Shown here: positions 11,018-21,895 of the stretch, piece after piece | How positions within the stretch are numbered: position 1 is the stretch's first letter | Layout of the letters: the number at the start of each line of letters is the position of its first letter | Origin: Hemileia vastatrix | Lineage: Eukaryota; Basidiomycota; Pucciniomycetes; Pucciniales; Zaghouaniaceae | DNA length: 64,000 nucleotides | Direction: 5' to 3' | Assembly (NCBI GenBank): GCA_030280995.1 | Contig: JASXTE010000002.1 | Coordinates: 5,081,683-5,145,682 of the forward strand | Made by a program: the position numbers and the translations under genes | The notes under the pieces: model-generated | The model's database searches: none | Told to the model about the DNA's origin: nothing | The model's input: only the letters and a program-made list of their open reading frames with translations

Positions 11018-11412
11018 TCTTGTCAGTAGTATATGTGTTGGTAGAAGGTTTAGGTGATGAGTGGGAAGTGGGAATTCACTGCCAAATGTGCAGTTGGGGT
11101 GTGTAGATAGAAAAAAACTTAAGTTTTTTCCACCAAAATTAAGTAGCATAGAGTGAGGAGAGACTTAAGGATGGAATCAGAAATTATATGTCATGTGACT
11201 TTCTTGAAAATCCATCATGGATGTGATGAGTTTGGGATCAGGAAGTAGGAACGGAAATTGGGGTATAAGAGGCAGGATAATGCATTATAATGGATTCCTT
11301 ATCCACTAGCCCTGGGGATAGTGGATAAGAATCTTCCGCAATTAATAATGTCTGATCCCGGGAAAAAAAAATTCTGATCTCTAATTGCGGATTGCTGAAC
11401 ATTGATACCCCC

Positions 11413-11613
11413 TATTAGTTCTTTCCGGAGTCCTGAGTGCTGATACCGTGCAACAGATAGCAGTGTCATCACTTCTTCTGGAGTTAACTGGAGTTAGACG
11501 CATTGGCTGAACCATAGGATTTATACTAGATGCTATGTACATGTTGCATAATCACTAAGCATACTAAGTTCTATACATAACACTGAGACTGATTCCGTGT
11601 CTACAGTTTGTAA
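11413..11613. repeat. Right part of the H1-split LTR remnant plus flank
   Basis: Positions 11418-11455 repeat the CCGG-containing unit found left of H1 and end GTGCAACA. The rest, to the TAA flank of H3, is unrecognised. Confidence 0.45.
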
Positions 11614-12039
11614 GAGCATCTCCACTTGTTTCAGTAAACCTTTTTGGTATGCATATTTTACAGAAAATAGCTGCTAAAATTCCACACTCATCTATTTTCA
11701 GTCTTCCGGTAAAGGGTCAAATCAGTAATTTTTTCAGTAAATCGTGGATCTTTCCACAAATTATTGAATCATTAGTGGAACTCATTTTCTTCCCCGCCAT
11801 TTTTTCAGTAATTCATCTCACTTGGTCAACCTTGCGACACCTCACTACCTCCAATTCATTAAATATTCACTCTTACCAAACACTTCATTACTTGCTATTT
11901 TCTTACCAAACATAACTTTTCTCACTTCTCATCATTACATCACACCAAAATTTTCATTTTTTTATATTATAGTACTTTCTAAACACTGTCTACACCTGAA
12001 AGCTCCAGCAGATTTGAAAATAAGAGAAAAAGTTCTTAG

Positions 12040-12964
12040 AATTGGTCTCAACATGAGGAGGAACAAGTCGCCATATCTTGGATTTTTATTAGCGAGCAGC
12101 CGGAATTTTCTACTTACCAATCTGGGGAGACGTTTTATACAAAAATTGAAAGCCATTTTAATGAGTATAGCAAGACACAATATAGAGATCATGAACAGAT
12201 TAGAATCCAGTAAGTTTTATTTAATTTATAGACTTAAATTTTTATTAAAAATTGTTTATTATTTTTCAATAATCAACCTTAGATGGAAAGCCCTTAACAT
12301 TTCCACCTTGAAGTTCAGCGCTATCTATAACTCAATTGAAAGAAACCCACCTAGTGGAAGCTCACCCAGGGACTGGATGAGTCTTGCACTATCTCTTTAT
12401 CAAGAACAAACTAAATCATCTTTTAAAAGCTTAACTGCATGGAACAAACTTAGGCATGTTCCTAAATGGAGACTTGATACAAGTAAGGATATTCAATCTA
12501 GTAACACATACTCAAGTGATATCAATAGAGTAGAAGAGGCAAGCAGCGACATCGAAGTGGAAACACATAGTGGCACCCCACAATCAGCCTTTTCTCCACA
12601 TCCTCTGGGTCTAAAATATTTAAAAAGATTTTGTATTAGTGAAGCAAGCAATCTTGAGGAACAAACTAACCTGGATTTGCAAATGGGTAAAATGGCAGAA
12701 AATTGAATATCAGCAATGAAGTTAACGTAAAAACAAAATGAGCTTACCAAACAGAAAATTCTACTGACAAAAGAGAAACTTTCAATTCAAAAAGAGCGCC
12801 TCTAAATGGACGAAGAGAAAAATCTAAGTGAAATGAGATGTAATGATATGAAACAACTTCTACTACTTAAAGAAAATAATTTTTGTACTGATGAAGACTT
12901 GGAACTTTTACAAAAAATGAAGGAGGACATGAAAAGGAGGTGGATTGAAAAGAGTAACTCTTGA
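12040..12964 (+). pseudogene. H3 ORF1: SANT/NAM-associated protein relic
   Basis: Exon 1 reads NWSQHEEEQVAISWIFISEQ and continues with GETFYTKIESHFNEYS, a trihelix/SANT-like pattern. A GTAAGT...CTTAG intron (12210-12282) is followed by exon 2 with RNPPSGSSPRDWMSLALSLY and WNKLRHVPKW, the hallmark of NAM-associated (PF14303-like) proteins, the usual second protein of PIF/Harbinger elements that binds DNA together with the transposase. Downstream is a lysine/glutamate coiled-coil tail. Stops in the same frame lie at 12037 (TAG, just before the SANT part), 12704 (TGA) and at two later TAA codons, so the gene is dead. The start codon is not identified. Confidence 0.7.
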
Positions 12965-13136
12965 TTTAGTTTGTTAATTATTCTTTTATTTGTGAATTTT
13001 AAAATATATATAATGATTTAAAGACAAATAAAAGTGAGTCAAAATGAATATGAAAGAGCAGCAATAATAAAAAGAAGTGTGAGTCAAAAATAAAACTAAA
13101 TATATTTATCACTTGAATGGAGAGGAGTAAAATTAA

Positions 13137-13565
13137 TTACCAGTAATTAGTTGGAAGAGCCATTTGCTTCAAGGGCTTTTGGGTTACCATGTGGAGTATG
13201 TGAGGCAAAAATGTAGTCGGAAGAGCCATTTGCTGCTCATCTGAAAAAAAGAAAAAAAAAGGCAAGAGGAGAGAGGAGGGAAATAACTTACCAGTAAATT
13301 AATCGGATGAGCCATTCGTTGCATGCCTACAAGAAAGAAAAAAAGAAAAACAAAAACAAAAACAAAATAGGCGAGAGGAGAGAAATTACTTACTATTTAT
13401 TTTTTTTCCTCTTACTTTTTTCTTTCTTGCAGGCAAGCATCAAATGGCTCTTCCAATTAATTACTGGTAAGATATTTCCCTCCTCTCTCCTCTCTCCTCT
13501 TGCCCTTTTTTTCTTTTTCTTTCTTTCTTGCAGACAAGCAGCAAATGACTCTTCCGACTACACTT
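13137..13565. repeat. Long interrupted inverted repeat inside H3
   Basis: The segment ACCAGTAATTAGTTGGAAGA at 13140 is matched in inverse by TCTTCCAATTAATTACTGGT near 13452-13471. AGTCGGAAGAGCCATTTGCT at 13217 is matched by the inverse near 13540-13562. Purine-rich tracts on the left (ggagagaggagggaaat) pair with pyrimidine-rich tracts on the right. The arms are roughly 200 bp around a centre near 13370. It could fold back as RNA or be a nested MITE. Confidence 0.65.
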
Positions 13566-13789
13566 TGAGCTTGCTAGGAGGCCCAGAAATAATATATATA
13601 CTGGTCTGTTCCATCCCTTTCGACTCAATTTTCTTCTTTTTAATTATTATTTACATAATGTCTTACATGTATTACATATATTTAGTTTTATTTTCAACTC
13701 ACACTTCTTTTTATTTTTATATATTATTAGAAAATATATATATTGTAATTTCCCTCATCAACAAGAACAATATATTGATTTGGCTTTGA

Positions 13790-15800
13790 AGTTGTTTTCA
13801 ATCCACTATGTTCTTTTAAATAAAACAATCAGAGAATTTTGGATTTAAAAAGAGACTTTGTAAAAGATAAAATACAAGTTTCAGAAATAACTGCTAATCA
13901 TCAATGATGCATAAAAAAAGTTTGGAGGTTCACCAAATATCTTTTGTGACTCCCTCCCAGGTGTGATAAAAATCTTGGGTAAAGGCTGTTTGGACATATA
14001 GGATTCCCTGGGAAAGATATACTTGTTCAAGGAAGCCAAGAAATATATAAAGTATGCATCAATACTATCACCAACCACAAAAATAGCTGGCACTTGCTAA
14101 CAAGCTTTATATATATAATATAAATTTTCTCAAGTTTTTATAATTTTTTAGTACTGCACCATTGTGGTACACACCTCGCAGGTAGTTTTATTTTGGACCA
14201 ATCAGCTTGCGTAGTCCAGGAAGAACAAAGGGGATTCATAGCGCAGTAGGAAGTGCTAAAATATAATATGTATTTGTGTGTTTTGAAGAGCAAAGGGAAA
14301 TAGAAGCGCGAAAGAGGATTCAGGGTCTGTGCTCTCGGATCTTGCAGCAGGATGTGCCACACAATGGGGAATTGTGTGTTATCAATTTAGGACTGCAAGC
14401 ACTGAACAATATGGATTTGGATTTTCCAATAATTGTGTGTTATGCGTTAAGGAAGGAATTATGGCTCTAGGAAGGACTCAAGTGCATAGTATACTGCACT
14501 GCGGCTAGTGTGGTAACTTATTGAAACAGGTAATGTAAGAGGCTAACTAGTTAAGTGAGTTGTCAGAACTATGGACTTAGTAATGAATTAAGGAGAGTGG
14601 GGACTCAATCACAAAACTACCCAAGAGTCAAGGCGACTAGGATCAGCATTAGAAGGAGTCAAACTTGGAAGTAGCGCTGAAACAAAACAAAGGTACAGTC
14701 AGGAGAGAGTATGTGGAGTATGAGTAAAACAAGTTAATACTAGTGTTAGTAAGAATAGGGTATGTTTTAGGCGCTGTAGTTGTTACAAGCGGTGTATGTA
14801 GTTTACTAATAGATTAGTTATTGTTTTACTAATGTGGCGCTAAAGTCAGCACTGGAGATCCACTAAGGAACTGTGTCTTGAGCACTGGAAAAATATAAAA
14901 GGAGAATCTAATCTAGTATCATAGATATAGAAAAAAATACGTTTAGAAAAATCTAGTTTGATTGTTAACATACGAGTAGTTAATAGTTGTAGAATCAAGT
15001 ACAAGATATTAGGTTTTTAGGCAATTAATTTTTTGAGATAATATTAGAGGTATTTCTGAGTCTTTTGAGTTTGTGCGTCTGTGTGTGTATTTCATATAGT
15101 ATAGTGAAAGAGCGCAACATAGAGAGAATATATAGATTCAGTAGGATTGACTATTATTAGAGTTATTTTATTGCTATAATAAGGCATATTCAAAGAGAGA
15201 GCTTCAAGAGGGAGTAGCTATGGATATTAGTGCTTGTTAAGAATAGAAATATCCAGATAGTAATACTTGTTTTTCCTTATCTTCTAAACTCATCTCTCAA
15301 CTTATAAACTTTCTAATCAAATATTAGTGTTACACATTATTGTGCTGTCTTTAAAAATAAGAGTGGCAGGCACTTCTTTTTAGAAATTGAAAAGAAGAAC
15401 CAACACATCTCACATTGTATTTACTGCTTAGTACTTTAGAACTCTCTACACGGTTACATTCTCATGTTATTCTATTGGATGCGCATGTGATAGGTTAGTT
15501 GCGCTGCTCAATAGTTAAGGCTTGGTAAACTTATCCCAAGACTATTTTATATAATAAAAGGTATAGATACATTTGTATTACTACTTATCTCATTCTGAAA
15601 TATATGTCGCTTACAGGCAGCCTGATACTATTGCTAGGCTGCACTGCTCAATAGTTATAAACATTTAGTAATCATAAATTATTCCATTTGTATATATTCA
15701 AATCTTCCTCTATTTTTCCAAATATGTTTCTTCAGATTCTCTCACAATTCAAAATGTGTGTCAGAATTGTGAAGCTCCTGGCTGTTCTGAATAAAATTCA
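13790..15800. other. Unassigned interior of H3
   Basis: About 2 kb with no long open frame and no recognised motif. A phrase like ctgctcaatagtta occurs twice (about 15507 and 15645), suggesting a decayed internal repeat. I see nothing else to report. Confidence 0.4.
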
Positions 15801-15825
15801 CTAAGCTGTTTGTCAAAGAAGGATC

Positions 15826-17030
15826 TCAGTGGTTTGTCAAAAGTTGACATTGAATGGATTGATCATTTAGGTAAGGATCTGATTCTGATTTTTCTCCCAC
15901 TATCATGTTGTGTAAGATTATACAACAGGTCATTGTCTCCTTCACTTCTTCGATATGCCATAGATGACATGGCTGGGTTAGAATGCCCCACCTACTTTGC
16001 AACACCCCAAAAGCATGTTCTATGTCCTTTCTAGCACTTTCTTGTAATTTAGAGTAATATTGGCTTTCCTCATCTTGCAGATGAGAAATTGTTTTGACCA
16101 TTGTTGACCATGGTGGGTAAATACCATCAGCAAGGTAGTAACCATTTTTATAAATTTTATTATTTATTTTATATGTTACACCATCTTGACTACCGCCCAA
16201 AAGTTTATCAAACAAGTTGCTGCAATCAAGAACATTGATGTTGTTTAAAGCTCCAGGTGATCCAAAGAAAGTGTGCCAAATTTGTAAGTTTTTGCTTGCT
16301 ACAGCCTCCAATATCATTGTTGGAGTTTTTTACTTCCCCTGGAACTGACCAGCCCAGGCTGTGGGGCAATTTTTCCACTCCCAGTGCATCCTATCAATAC
16401 TGCCAAGACATCCCAGAAACCCCCTGTCTTTGTACTCCCTCAAAATCTTGGTTTTCTCCACAGCGTTTGGTTCTTGTAAATACTCGCTTTTGTATAAAGA
16501 TATGATGTCTTTAACAAAAGTTTTCAATGCCTTTAGTGAAGTGGTTTCAGCTATGCAAACATACTCATCAGTTGAGTCAGCTGAAATCCCATAGGCAAGC
16601 TGGCGAAGTACACTAGTTAGATTTTGGTGAGGTGTCAATCCAAGTTTCCCATAGCAATCCTGTAGTAATGTAGTTAGTGAAAAATTGAGAAAAAGTGTGA
16701 TGGATATTATTAAAAAAATACTATACTTACAGATTTTAAAACCCAATATTTATTGTGCATCTGTAGATCCTCAACAATTTTTGTAAATAGATCTTTGCTT
16801 ACTCTAAATCGGGGCTCAAAAATAATATTGTTGTAAACGGGGTTTTGCCCAAAGTAGTCTTTCATTAAGCATGCATTACCACTGTAACGATCTCGTTGTA
16901 TCATTTTTTTCTTTGGTCTTGGTGTAGTTGAATTAGATGATTGATTGTTGGAATAGGTAGTTAACAAGTATGCAAGAAGGAGATCTTCTTCTTCCATGTC
17001 TAATAAATCATCAAGGAAATTTAAAGACAT
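15826..17030 (-). pseudogene. H3 PIF/Harbinger transposase
   Basis: The protein contains MIQRDRYSGNACLMKDYFGQ, the standard PIF transposase opening, then GSIDRMHWEWKNCPTAW (first Asp), LQIWHTFFGSPGALNNINVL, YYLADGIYPPW (second Asp) and ARKDIEHAFGVLQSRWGIL (Glu), followed by the C-terminal CCIILHNMIV helix. An intron at 16660-16730 (GTAAGT, CACTAAC branch, CAG) joins VLKS to DCYGKLG in frame. The start is placed at ATG 17030 (MSLNFLDD), after an upstream low-information stretch. One in-frame TAA follows QFQGK (about 16331). It is otherwise intact and full length for the family. Confidence 0.85.
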
Positions 17031-17323
17031 GGGAAATGTAACAGTTGAGTGAAGAAAAATGAGTATGGTAGAAGGAGGGATAGAAGAAATTAGTGCCGTG
17101 GAAGCAGTGATGTTATTGAATAAACCAAGAAACACGAGTGATGAATATTTCGTGTAACTCCAAATAGTGAATTTTTTGAAAAATGAGTGTGGAATGATAT
17201 CATAAATTTGTGCAACTCAGAAGTAATATGCATGTAAGCGGGAGCTACACAACCGAACGAGTGTGGATGCTCTAATGCCCATTTTTGCTTGCTCAATGAT
17301 GTCTGCTCCTTATATCTTGTAAA

Positions 17324-17520
17324 TACAGCCATATTCGAAACGGTTGGTGCAGTTTTACTAAAAAATTCAAAACTTTTGGTTAGCTCCATTGACATTTGAC
17401 AGCAAACTTAGCCTCCCTTCACCAAAAATTTGCCAGTTTCTCTGTCAAATGTCAAGCATTCTGTCTAAATGTTTTGATTCTTTTTGCAAAACTGCACCAG
17501 CCGTTTCGAATTTGGCTGTA
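17324..17520. mobile_element. MITE with TACAGCC termini (Tc1/mariner-like)
   Basis: The left arm TACAGCCATATTCGAAACGG is inverted at the right (CCGTTTCGAATTTGGCTGTA), with about 35 bp of arm. The terminal TA on each side fits a TA target duplication. There is no coding capacity. Confidence 0.7.
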
Positions 17521-17629
17521 ACCTAATTAGCTTTACCTGTGTTCTTCATGCCCCTAGTTATGTGAGATTGTATGAAGTTAAAAAAATAAATAAAAAAAAG
17601 CCCACTAGTCCTTCCTGTCGCGATTACTA

Positions 17630-17761
17630 CAGCTAATCCTGGAAAGCTTGCGGTTGCCTTACAATCTATCCCCCGCCAAAATCATGAGTTTAGGGCAGCT
17701 GATCTATACTTTTGACGGGGGATGAGAGGCAAGACAACCGCAAGCTTTCCAGGATTAGCTG
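17630..17761. mobile_element. 132-bp MITE with CAGCTAATCC termini
   Basis: The arms CAGCTAATCCTGGAAAGCTT and inverse are perfect for about 28 bp, flanked by TA on both sides (17628-17629, 17762-17763). A second copy starts at 20941 and ends at 59355, split by Copia-3. Confidence 0.8.
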
Positions 17762-17763
17762 TA

Positions 17764-18513
17764 TCCATTACACAGTGCATCTCTCACAATGGTGAGATTA
17801 TTTATCGCATTAGGTAACGATATAAAAATTACAACAGCGTGAAACAAATAATGATAAATAGAGTTTTCTGTATTATTATAAATAACGTTTTGATTTATAA
17901 GAATGTTTCGGCATGAGATAGTGAGCATAAATCTACACCTTTTACTTTTAATAGTCACTCTGCTTGTCGAAGAAAAATAAAAAAATAAAAACACAATGAA
18001 CACAAAATCAATATTCATGTAACGAACATGTCGTTCAGCTTATGCTTTGTTTGTGAAGATTTTCCAAAGGTAAAACAGATTTTTATTTGTGGTTTTCTTT
18101 AAAAATATTTTCAGCCGAATCAACGCCGAAACTACCCATCAATAAGATAAAAATAATGGAGAATCAACAATATTGAAACAGCAATGATCATAAGAACGGG
18201 GTTATTGGACATGATAGTACGGACAACATGAGATGGCTACAAAACTGAAGAAATTGAATAATCCAATATCATTGACAAAAATACCATTAGGGGTATAATC
18301 CAGTTAAGTTACCGAAAATCATAAGATAGCATCTCAGACAAGAATAATCGCATCCGCAAGCAAAATATTCTCTAAATGTCAGATACAGTAAAAAAGAAAT
18401 GGATCGGGAACTTAAAAAATGGAGAGCTGTAGATATCCAGCACTTTTAAAAAGCAGGAGATTCGGACGTTTCAGGGAGGCTATAAAGTTTGCTTGTCTAT
18501 TTCTTTAAAAATG
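17764..18513. other. No gene seen
   Basis: AT-rich intergenic sequence downstream of the minus-strand host gene. No repeat or RNA gene is recognised. Confidence 0.4.
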
Positions 18514-19519
18514 TTAGTTAGCTTTACCAATATATTCTGCTGAAAATATCTCAAAATGTGAAGGCCCCACCTGATTTTTGGGCCCTATCAGATTTTTCCA
18601 AACTTCGTCCATACCTAAATTACAATCAAATATGTCTTCTGAAGCAGTTTCACTGGCACCAAGGGTTGCAGAGAGTGTTGGACTTGCCAAAGAGGTTGGA
18701 AAGCTAGGTGAACTAGAGGTTCTTAATGTTGAGGATGACGAAAGTTCAGGCAAGAGGGAAAGAGTTGGAGAAGTCTGAGGCTTGGGCTCAAGGTTTAATA
18801 ATCGCTGATCTCTTTTAGGCTCGCAGGGATGAGACGCCTCCATAGATGGGCGGTCATATAGGCTCATTGTCCTTGTACTAAAGTAGGCACTTGCGGGAGA
18901 AGCACAATTCTGTTAAGAAAAAAAAGTGATTAGTAAGCCTTTCAGTGAATAAGCACATTGATATCCATATATTTACTAGTACTGTTGTACTGGGCCCACC
19001 GATGGCAGTAAAAATTTCGGTTATGTCCATATCCTCCGTTCTTTGGAGGGATGGCAAAACAGGTGGTTCGCTCCTTAAAGGGGAATTGATTGCTGCAGGC
19101 AAAGGATCTGATTTGAATTGCATATGGTCTGAATGTTGTCCATCATGTTTTTCCTCATTTTGGTATAAATGAGCTAGTTGAGACTTTGTTTCCAGCAATT
19201 CATATTAGTATTCCTGATTATATATCAATGACAATGAGGTGAAATTTACTGCTCTTTTTTTATTAATCGTCAATTTCCAAGAGAATTTTTTATTCATAGG
19301 ATCATCGCTAGTAACGGATAAAGGTCGATTTCCCATGGTGGATGACCGAGAAAACGGCATGGAGTTAAAGGCTTGCATTAGAGAAGAGGGGAGGATGGAA
19401 TTCATTTTACGGCGACGAGGTAAGGTAGACATCTGGCAAGTGAAAATGAAGGTTAAAATAACAATAGACACCAAGAGAGTTGAGTGAATCGGAGCTGATG
19501 AAGATAAAACAAATTTCAA
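18514..19519 (-). CDS. Uncharacterised serine-rich protein, three exons, possible secreted protein
   Basis: Three exons join in phase 0: 19250-19519, 18977-19183 and 18514-18909. The introns (18910-18976, 19184-19249) start GTAAAT and contain TTACTAAT/TACTAAT branch sites. The product is about 260-290 residues, serine/proline-rich, with no domain I recognise; its last exon includes CNLGMDEVWKNLIGPKNQ. The extreme N-terminus has a hydrophobic run (STLLVSIVILTFIFTC) like a signal peptide, but the codon where its Met would sit (19519) is TTG. The first in-frame ATG is 19432 (MSTLPRRRK), after that run. A good acceptor (ttcatcag) just inside the frame allows an upstream exon instead. There are no internal stops. 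A rust effector candidate is one possibility; this is not established. Confidence 0.55.
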
Positions 19520-20938
19520 TGAAGATAATTAATTTTAATATTATATCTTTTTAATCAAGTGTTTAGAGGGCTTTTACTCAACAGAAGAAACCAGAATGAT
19601 AGGCCAAAATTTTGGGCAAATGCGAGAAGAAAGTAAGGAGATTTACTATGCAGTCAGATATGCAGTGATTCAGAGAGGGGGCGATGCTTGGCAGTTAAGA
19701 AAGTTAAAGATTTTAAATCGCACTACAATCAAATGAAAAAGTTATTGAAGATCTCACACGCCCTAAAATATAATGGTAGAAAAACAAACGACAGAAATGC
19801 GCAGCTTTTAATCTATCCAAACTGCGGTCAGAAAACAGCAGAAAAAAAAAGGAAGGATTGAATGAAGCAAGTTACTAAGAAAGATCACAAGAGTGCTGCT
19901 CCCTATACTCTTCGAAAATCGGCCGCCACCACGGCCAGTAACGAGCAGCTAGGCACTAGGGATGTGATTATGACTATGTTTCGCACAAGCCTTTCCTGTC
20001 TATGGTATTGACAACCTAAGAAGATGTTTTGAAGTGGAGTTGTTGGGCCAAGCTGCTTGCTGGATGAGATTTTATTCACCAAAGTAGTAGCACACAGCAC
20101 CTAGTGTCAGGGTTGGTGATTGTTTAAAACTCTTTGCGCAGAGATTGCACTAGTATAGTGTATAAATCATCCACCCATTTCAAGTAGGAGTCTTTTTTCA
20201 TTTCATAATAGCTGTAAAGTACAATATGGACATCAAACAATTAAGATCGACACTGTTAAGAGTGCATGCAATTAATAGTCAACCTAGATGCCGAACACTT
20301 GCTACTTGTCTGAGCGAAACACCAAAAGTAATCAGTTCAACCATCCTGTTCTGTCGACGTGAAGGGCGAATTAAGCTGAGTGACAACCGTGCCCCATTAC
20401 ACAATTTGAATTTTCATTTGAAAACTTGGCGAATACCAAGGCACAAGCCATTTTATAATATTTGCATTTATTGTCATTATTAGTAGTTAGTGCTCATGAA
20501 TCCTTAGATTTATTGAGCAAAGCCGTAAAATGGCTAATACACCAATCTTTTTAACTGTTTTTGTCTGGTTGTATTCAACGCGAAAAATTCCTTTACTAAA
20601 AGACATTATCAACAAATGAGATCCAGGAATATCAGTAAGAAAAGCAATCTTCAAATTGGAAGTCAGAACGTATTTAACTTCAAAATTTTTAGAAAATCAA
20701 AAGATTGTGAATTATTGGTATTCATAATAATATTAGGTTTATTCATTGTCTTTCAAAGTACCCATTGTAGCGATAGCTTGCCTGTTAATTTCAAAAACTT
20801 AGTGGTACAAAAGCAGCTGTCAAAATTCTGATAAACAGTTTCTCAACGTTGATGAAAGGATAATTGTACGGCTGTTTTGTGGCTGTATCATCGAATTCTT
20901 GCTATTCGGATAGTATACAATCACTCATCTCCAGATGG
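19520..20938. other. Unassigned intergenic region with small open frames
   Basis: Two ATG-initiated plus-strand frames of 85 codons (20226-20483) and 71 codons (20616-20831) are present. The second has one hydrophobic stretch (LLVFIIILGLFIVF). Neither matches a family I know and both may be chance. No transposon signature is seen until the MITE at 20941. Confidence 0.3.
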
Positions 20939-21059
20939 TACAGCTAATCCTGGAAAGCTTGCGGTTGTCTCGCATCCCATCTTCCGCCAAAATTTTGAGT
21001 TCAGTTCAAATGAGCTATGCTTTTGGCGGGAGATTGTTATGTGTAGTACAATAGCTTAG

Positions 21060-21295
21060 TGTTATGACATAAGTCATAGTGATAGATACAATATAGGTTA
21101 GGTCACAACAGTGACCGTATGTATATAGTCTTAGTGCCGTACCCGGTCGGTCTCTATCCATTCCGGATACGAGACCGATAAGACTGACCTGGTCTACTTC
21201 GGGTTACAGCTTTACAGGTTAGTAATTAAGATTGATCCATTCCGGATACGAGACCGATAAGACTGACCTGGTCTACTTCGGGTTACGGCTTTACA
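21060..21295. mobile_element. Solo LTR (236 bp) inside the Copia-3 5' LTR
   Basis: It starts TGTTATGACATAAG and ends GGCTTTACA, flanked by CTTAG at 21055-21059 and 21296-21300. The segment CATTCCGGATACGAGACCGA through GCTTTACA occurs twice, separated by a spacer starting GTTAGTAATTAAGATT. No internal region remains, so this is a recombination scar. Confidence 0.85.
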
Positions 21296-21329
21296 CTTAG
21301 TGATTATTAAGTACATAAAGTGTATATAG

Positions 21330-21452
21330 TGAGAAGGTCGAGATGGTAGAATTACTTAAAGCTTTTCGATTCAATCGTTACTATCTACTTTAGTTTATAT
21401 ACATGCTGTTATGTAGTCAAGTAACTTAATCTATATGTCTTAGGTCTCAACA
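21330..21452 (-). repeat. Copia-2 3' LTR
   Basis: 123 bp, TG...CA. A C-rich tract at 21453-21465 is the polypurine tract on the minus strand. Confidence 0.85.
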
Positions 21453-21638
21453 CCCCCTCCCTCGACTACATTCCGCCATCCTAACTTTGTATCATAAACA
21501 TTGATATATTTTCTAGATTTGTCTATTAACACCACATGCAAACAGCCGACGTATCCACCGCTACGTCAGCGCGACGTAGCGGTGTTATGTACATATGCAT
21601 ATATACTTAGCAATTTAGATATTATGTACATAGTCAGA

Positions 21639-21646
21639 TATATAAA
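21639..21646 (+). promoter_or_regulatory. TATA box in the Copia-1 5' LTR
   Basis: TATATAAA within the LTR, about 65 bp before its end, is placed suitably for an RNA polymerase II start. Inference from sequence only. Confidence 0.4.
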
Positions 21647-21711
21647 CCTATGGTGTGAAGTCGTGTGTTCCCCGGTTCACTCCGGAGATAGCACTGACGT
21701 TTGCTACCATA

Positions 21712-21727
21712 GGTTATGGGCCGTCCC
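21712..21727 (+). other. Copia-1 primer binding site (half-tRNA-iMet type)
   Basis: GGTTATGGGCC directly follows the LTR. It is the complement of the anticodon-loop region (GGCCCAUAACC) of many initiator tRNA-Met molecules, as in Drosophila copia, which is primed by a 5' half of tRNA-iMet. The same word follows the 5' LTR of Copia-2 and Copia-3. Confidence 0.65.
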
Positions 21728-21895
21728 TGAACAAGTGAAGTTCTTGTATAATTCTCTTGGAAAAATCGTGAATCCTGTGTTTGTCCCACGCTAAAAGTGC
21801 CTCCATCAGCGTTGCATTAATTCTGAATGCTCCGATTATTGCTACGCTGTGTTTTCATCATCCCGAAACACATTTATCTCACCGGCGTTTAATTC

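Larger units (their letters stand above)
2027..11412. mobile_element. H1: Harbinger-like (DDE_Tnp_4) DNA transposon with Tet/JBP-like cargo
   Basis: The left end is GGGGGTATCAATGTT at 2027 and the right end is its inverse, AACATTGATACCCCC, ending at 11412. Both are flanked by TATTA (2022-2026 and 11413-11417). Subterminal sequences of the two ends also correspond (CTGCAATTA / TAATTGCGGAT). Inside, in order, are an inserted FB1a, a Myb/SANT-like gene (plus), a tandem foldback array, a Tet/JBP-like dioxygenase gene (minus), low-complexity C/G tracts and a DDE transposase (minus). The coding genes carry stops, so this copy is probably inactive. A 5-bp duplication is unusual for PIF/Harbinger, which normally shows TWA. 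Confidence 0.8.
11614..17272. mobile_element. H3: PIF/Harbinger DNA transposon
   Basis: The left end is GAGCATCTCCACTTGTT at 11614 and the right end is the inverse of GAGCATCCACACTCGTT, ending at 17272. Both are flanked by TAA (11611-11613 and 17273-17275), the TWA-type duplication expected for the superfamily. The element holds an ORF1-type NAM-associated gene (plus), a long inverted repeat, about 2 kb of unassigned sequence and a PIF-type transposase (minus). Both genes are interrupted. Confidence 0.85.

Noticed and set aside
14228..14260. tRNA or SINE from an A-box-like TAGCGCAGTAGG
   Set aside because: No B box (GGTTCGANTCC) at a suitable distance and no cloverleaf could be drawn.
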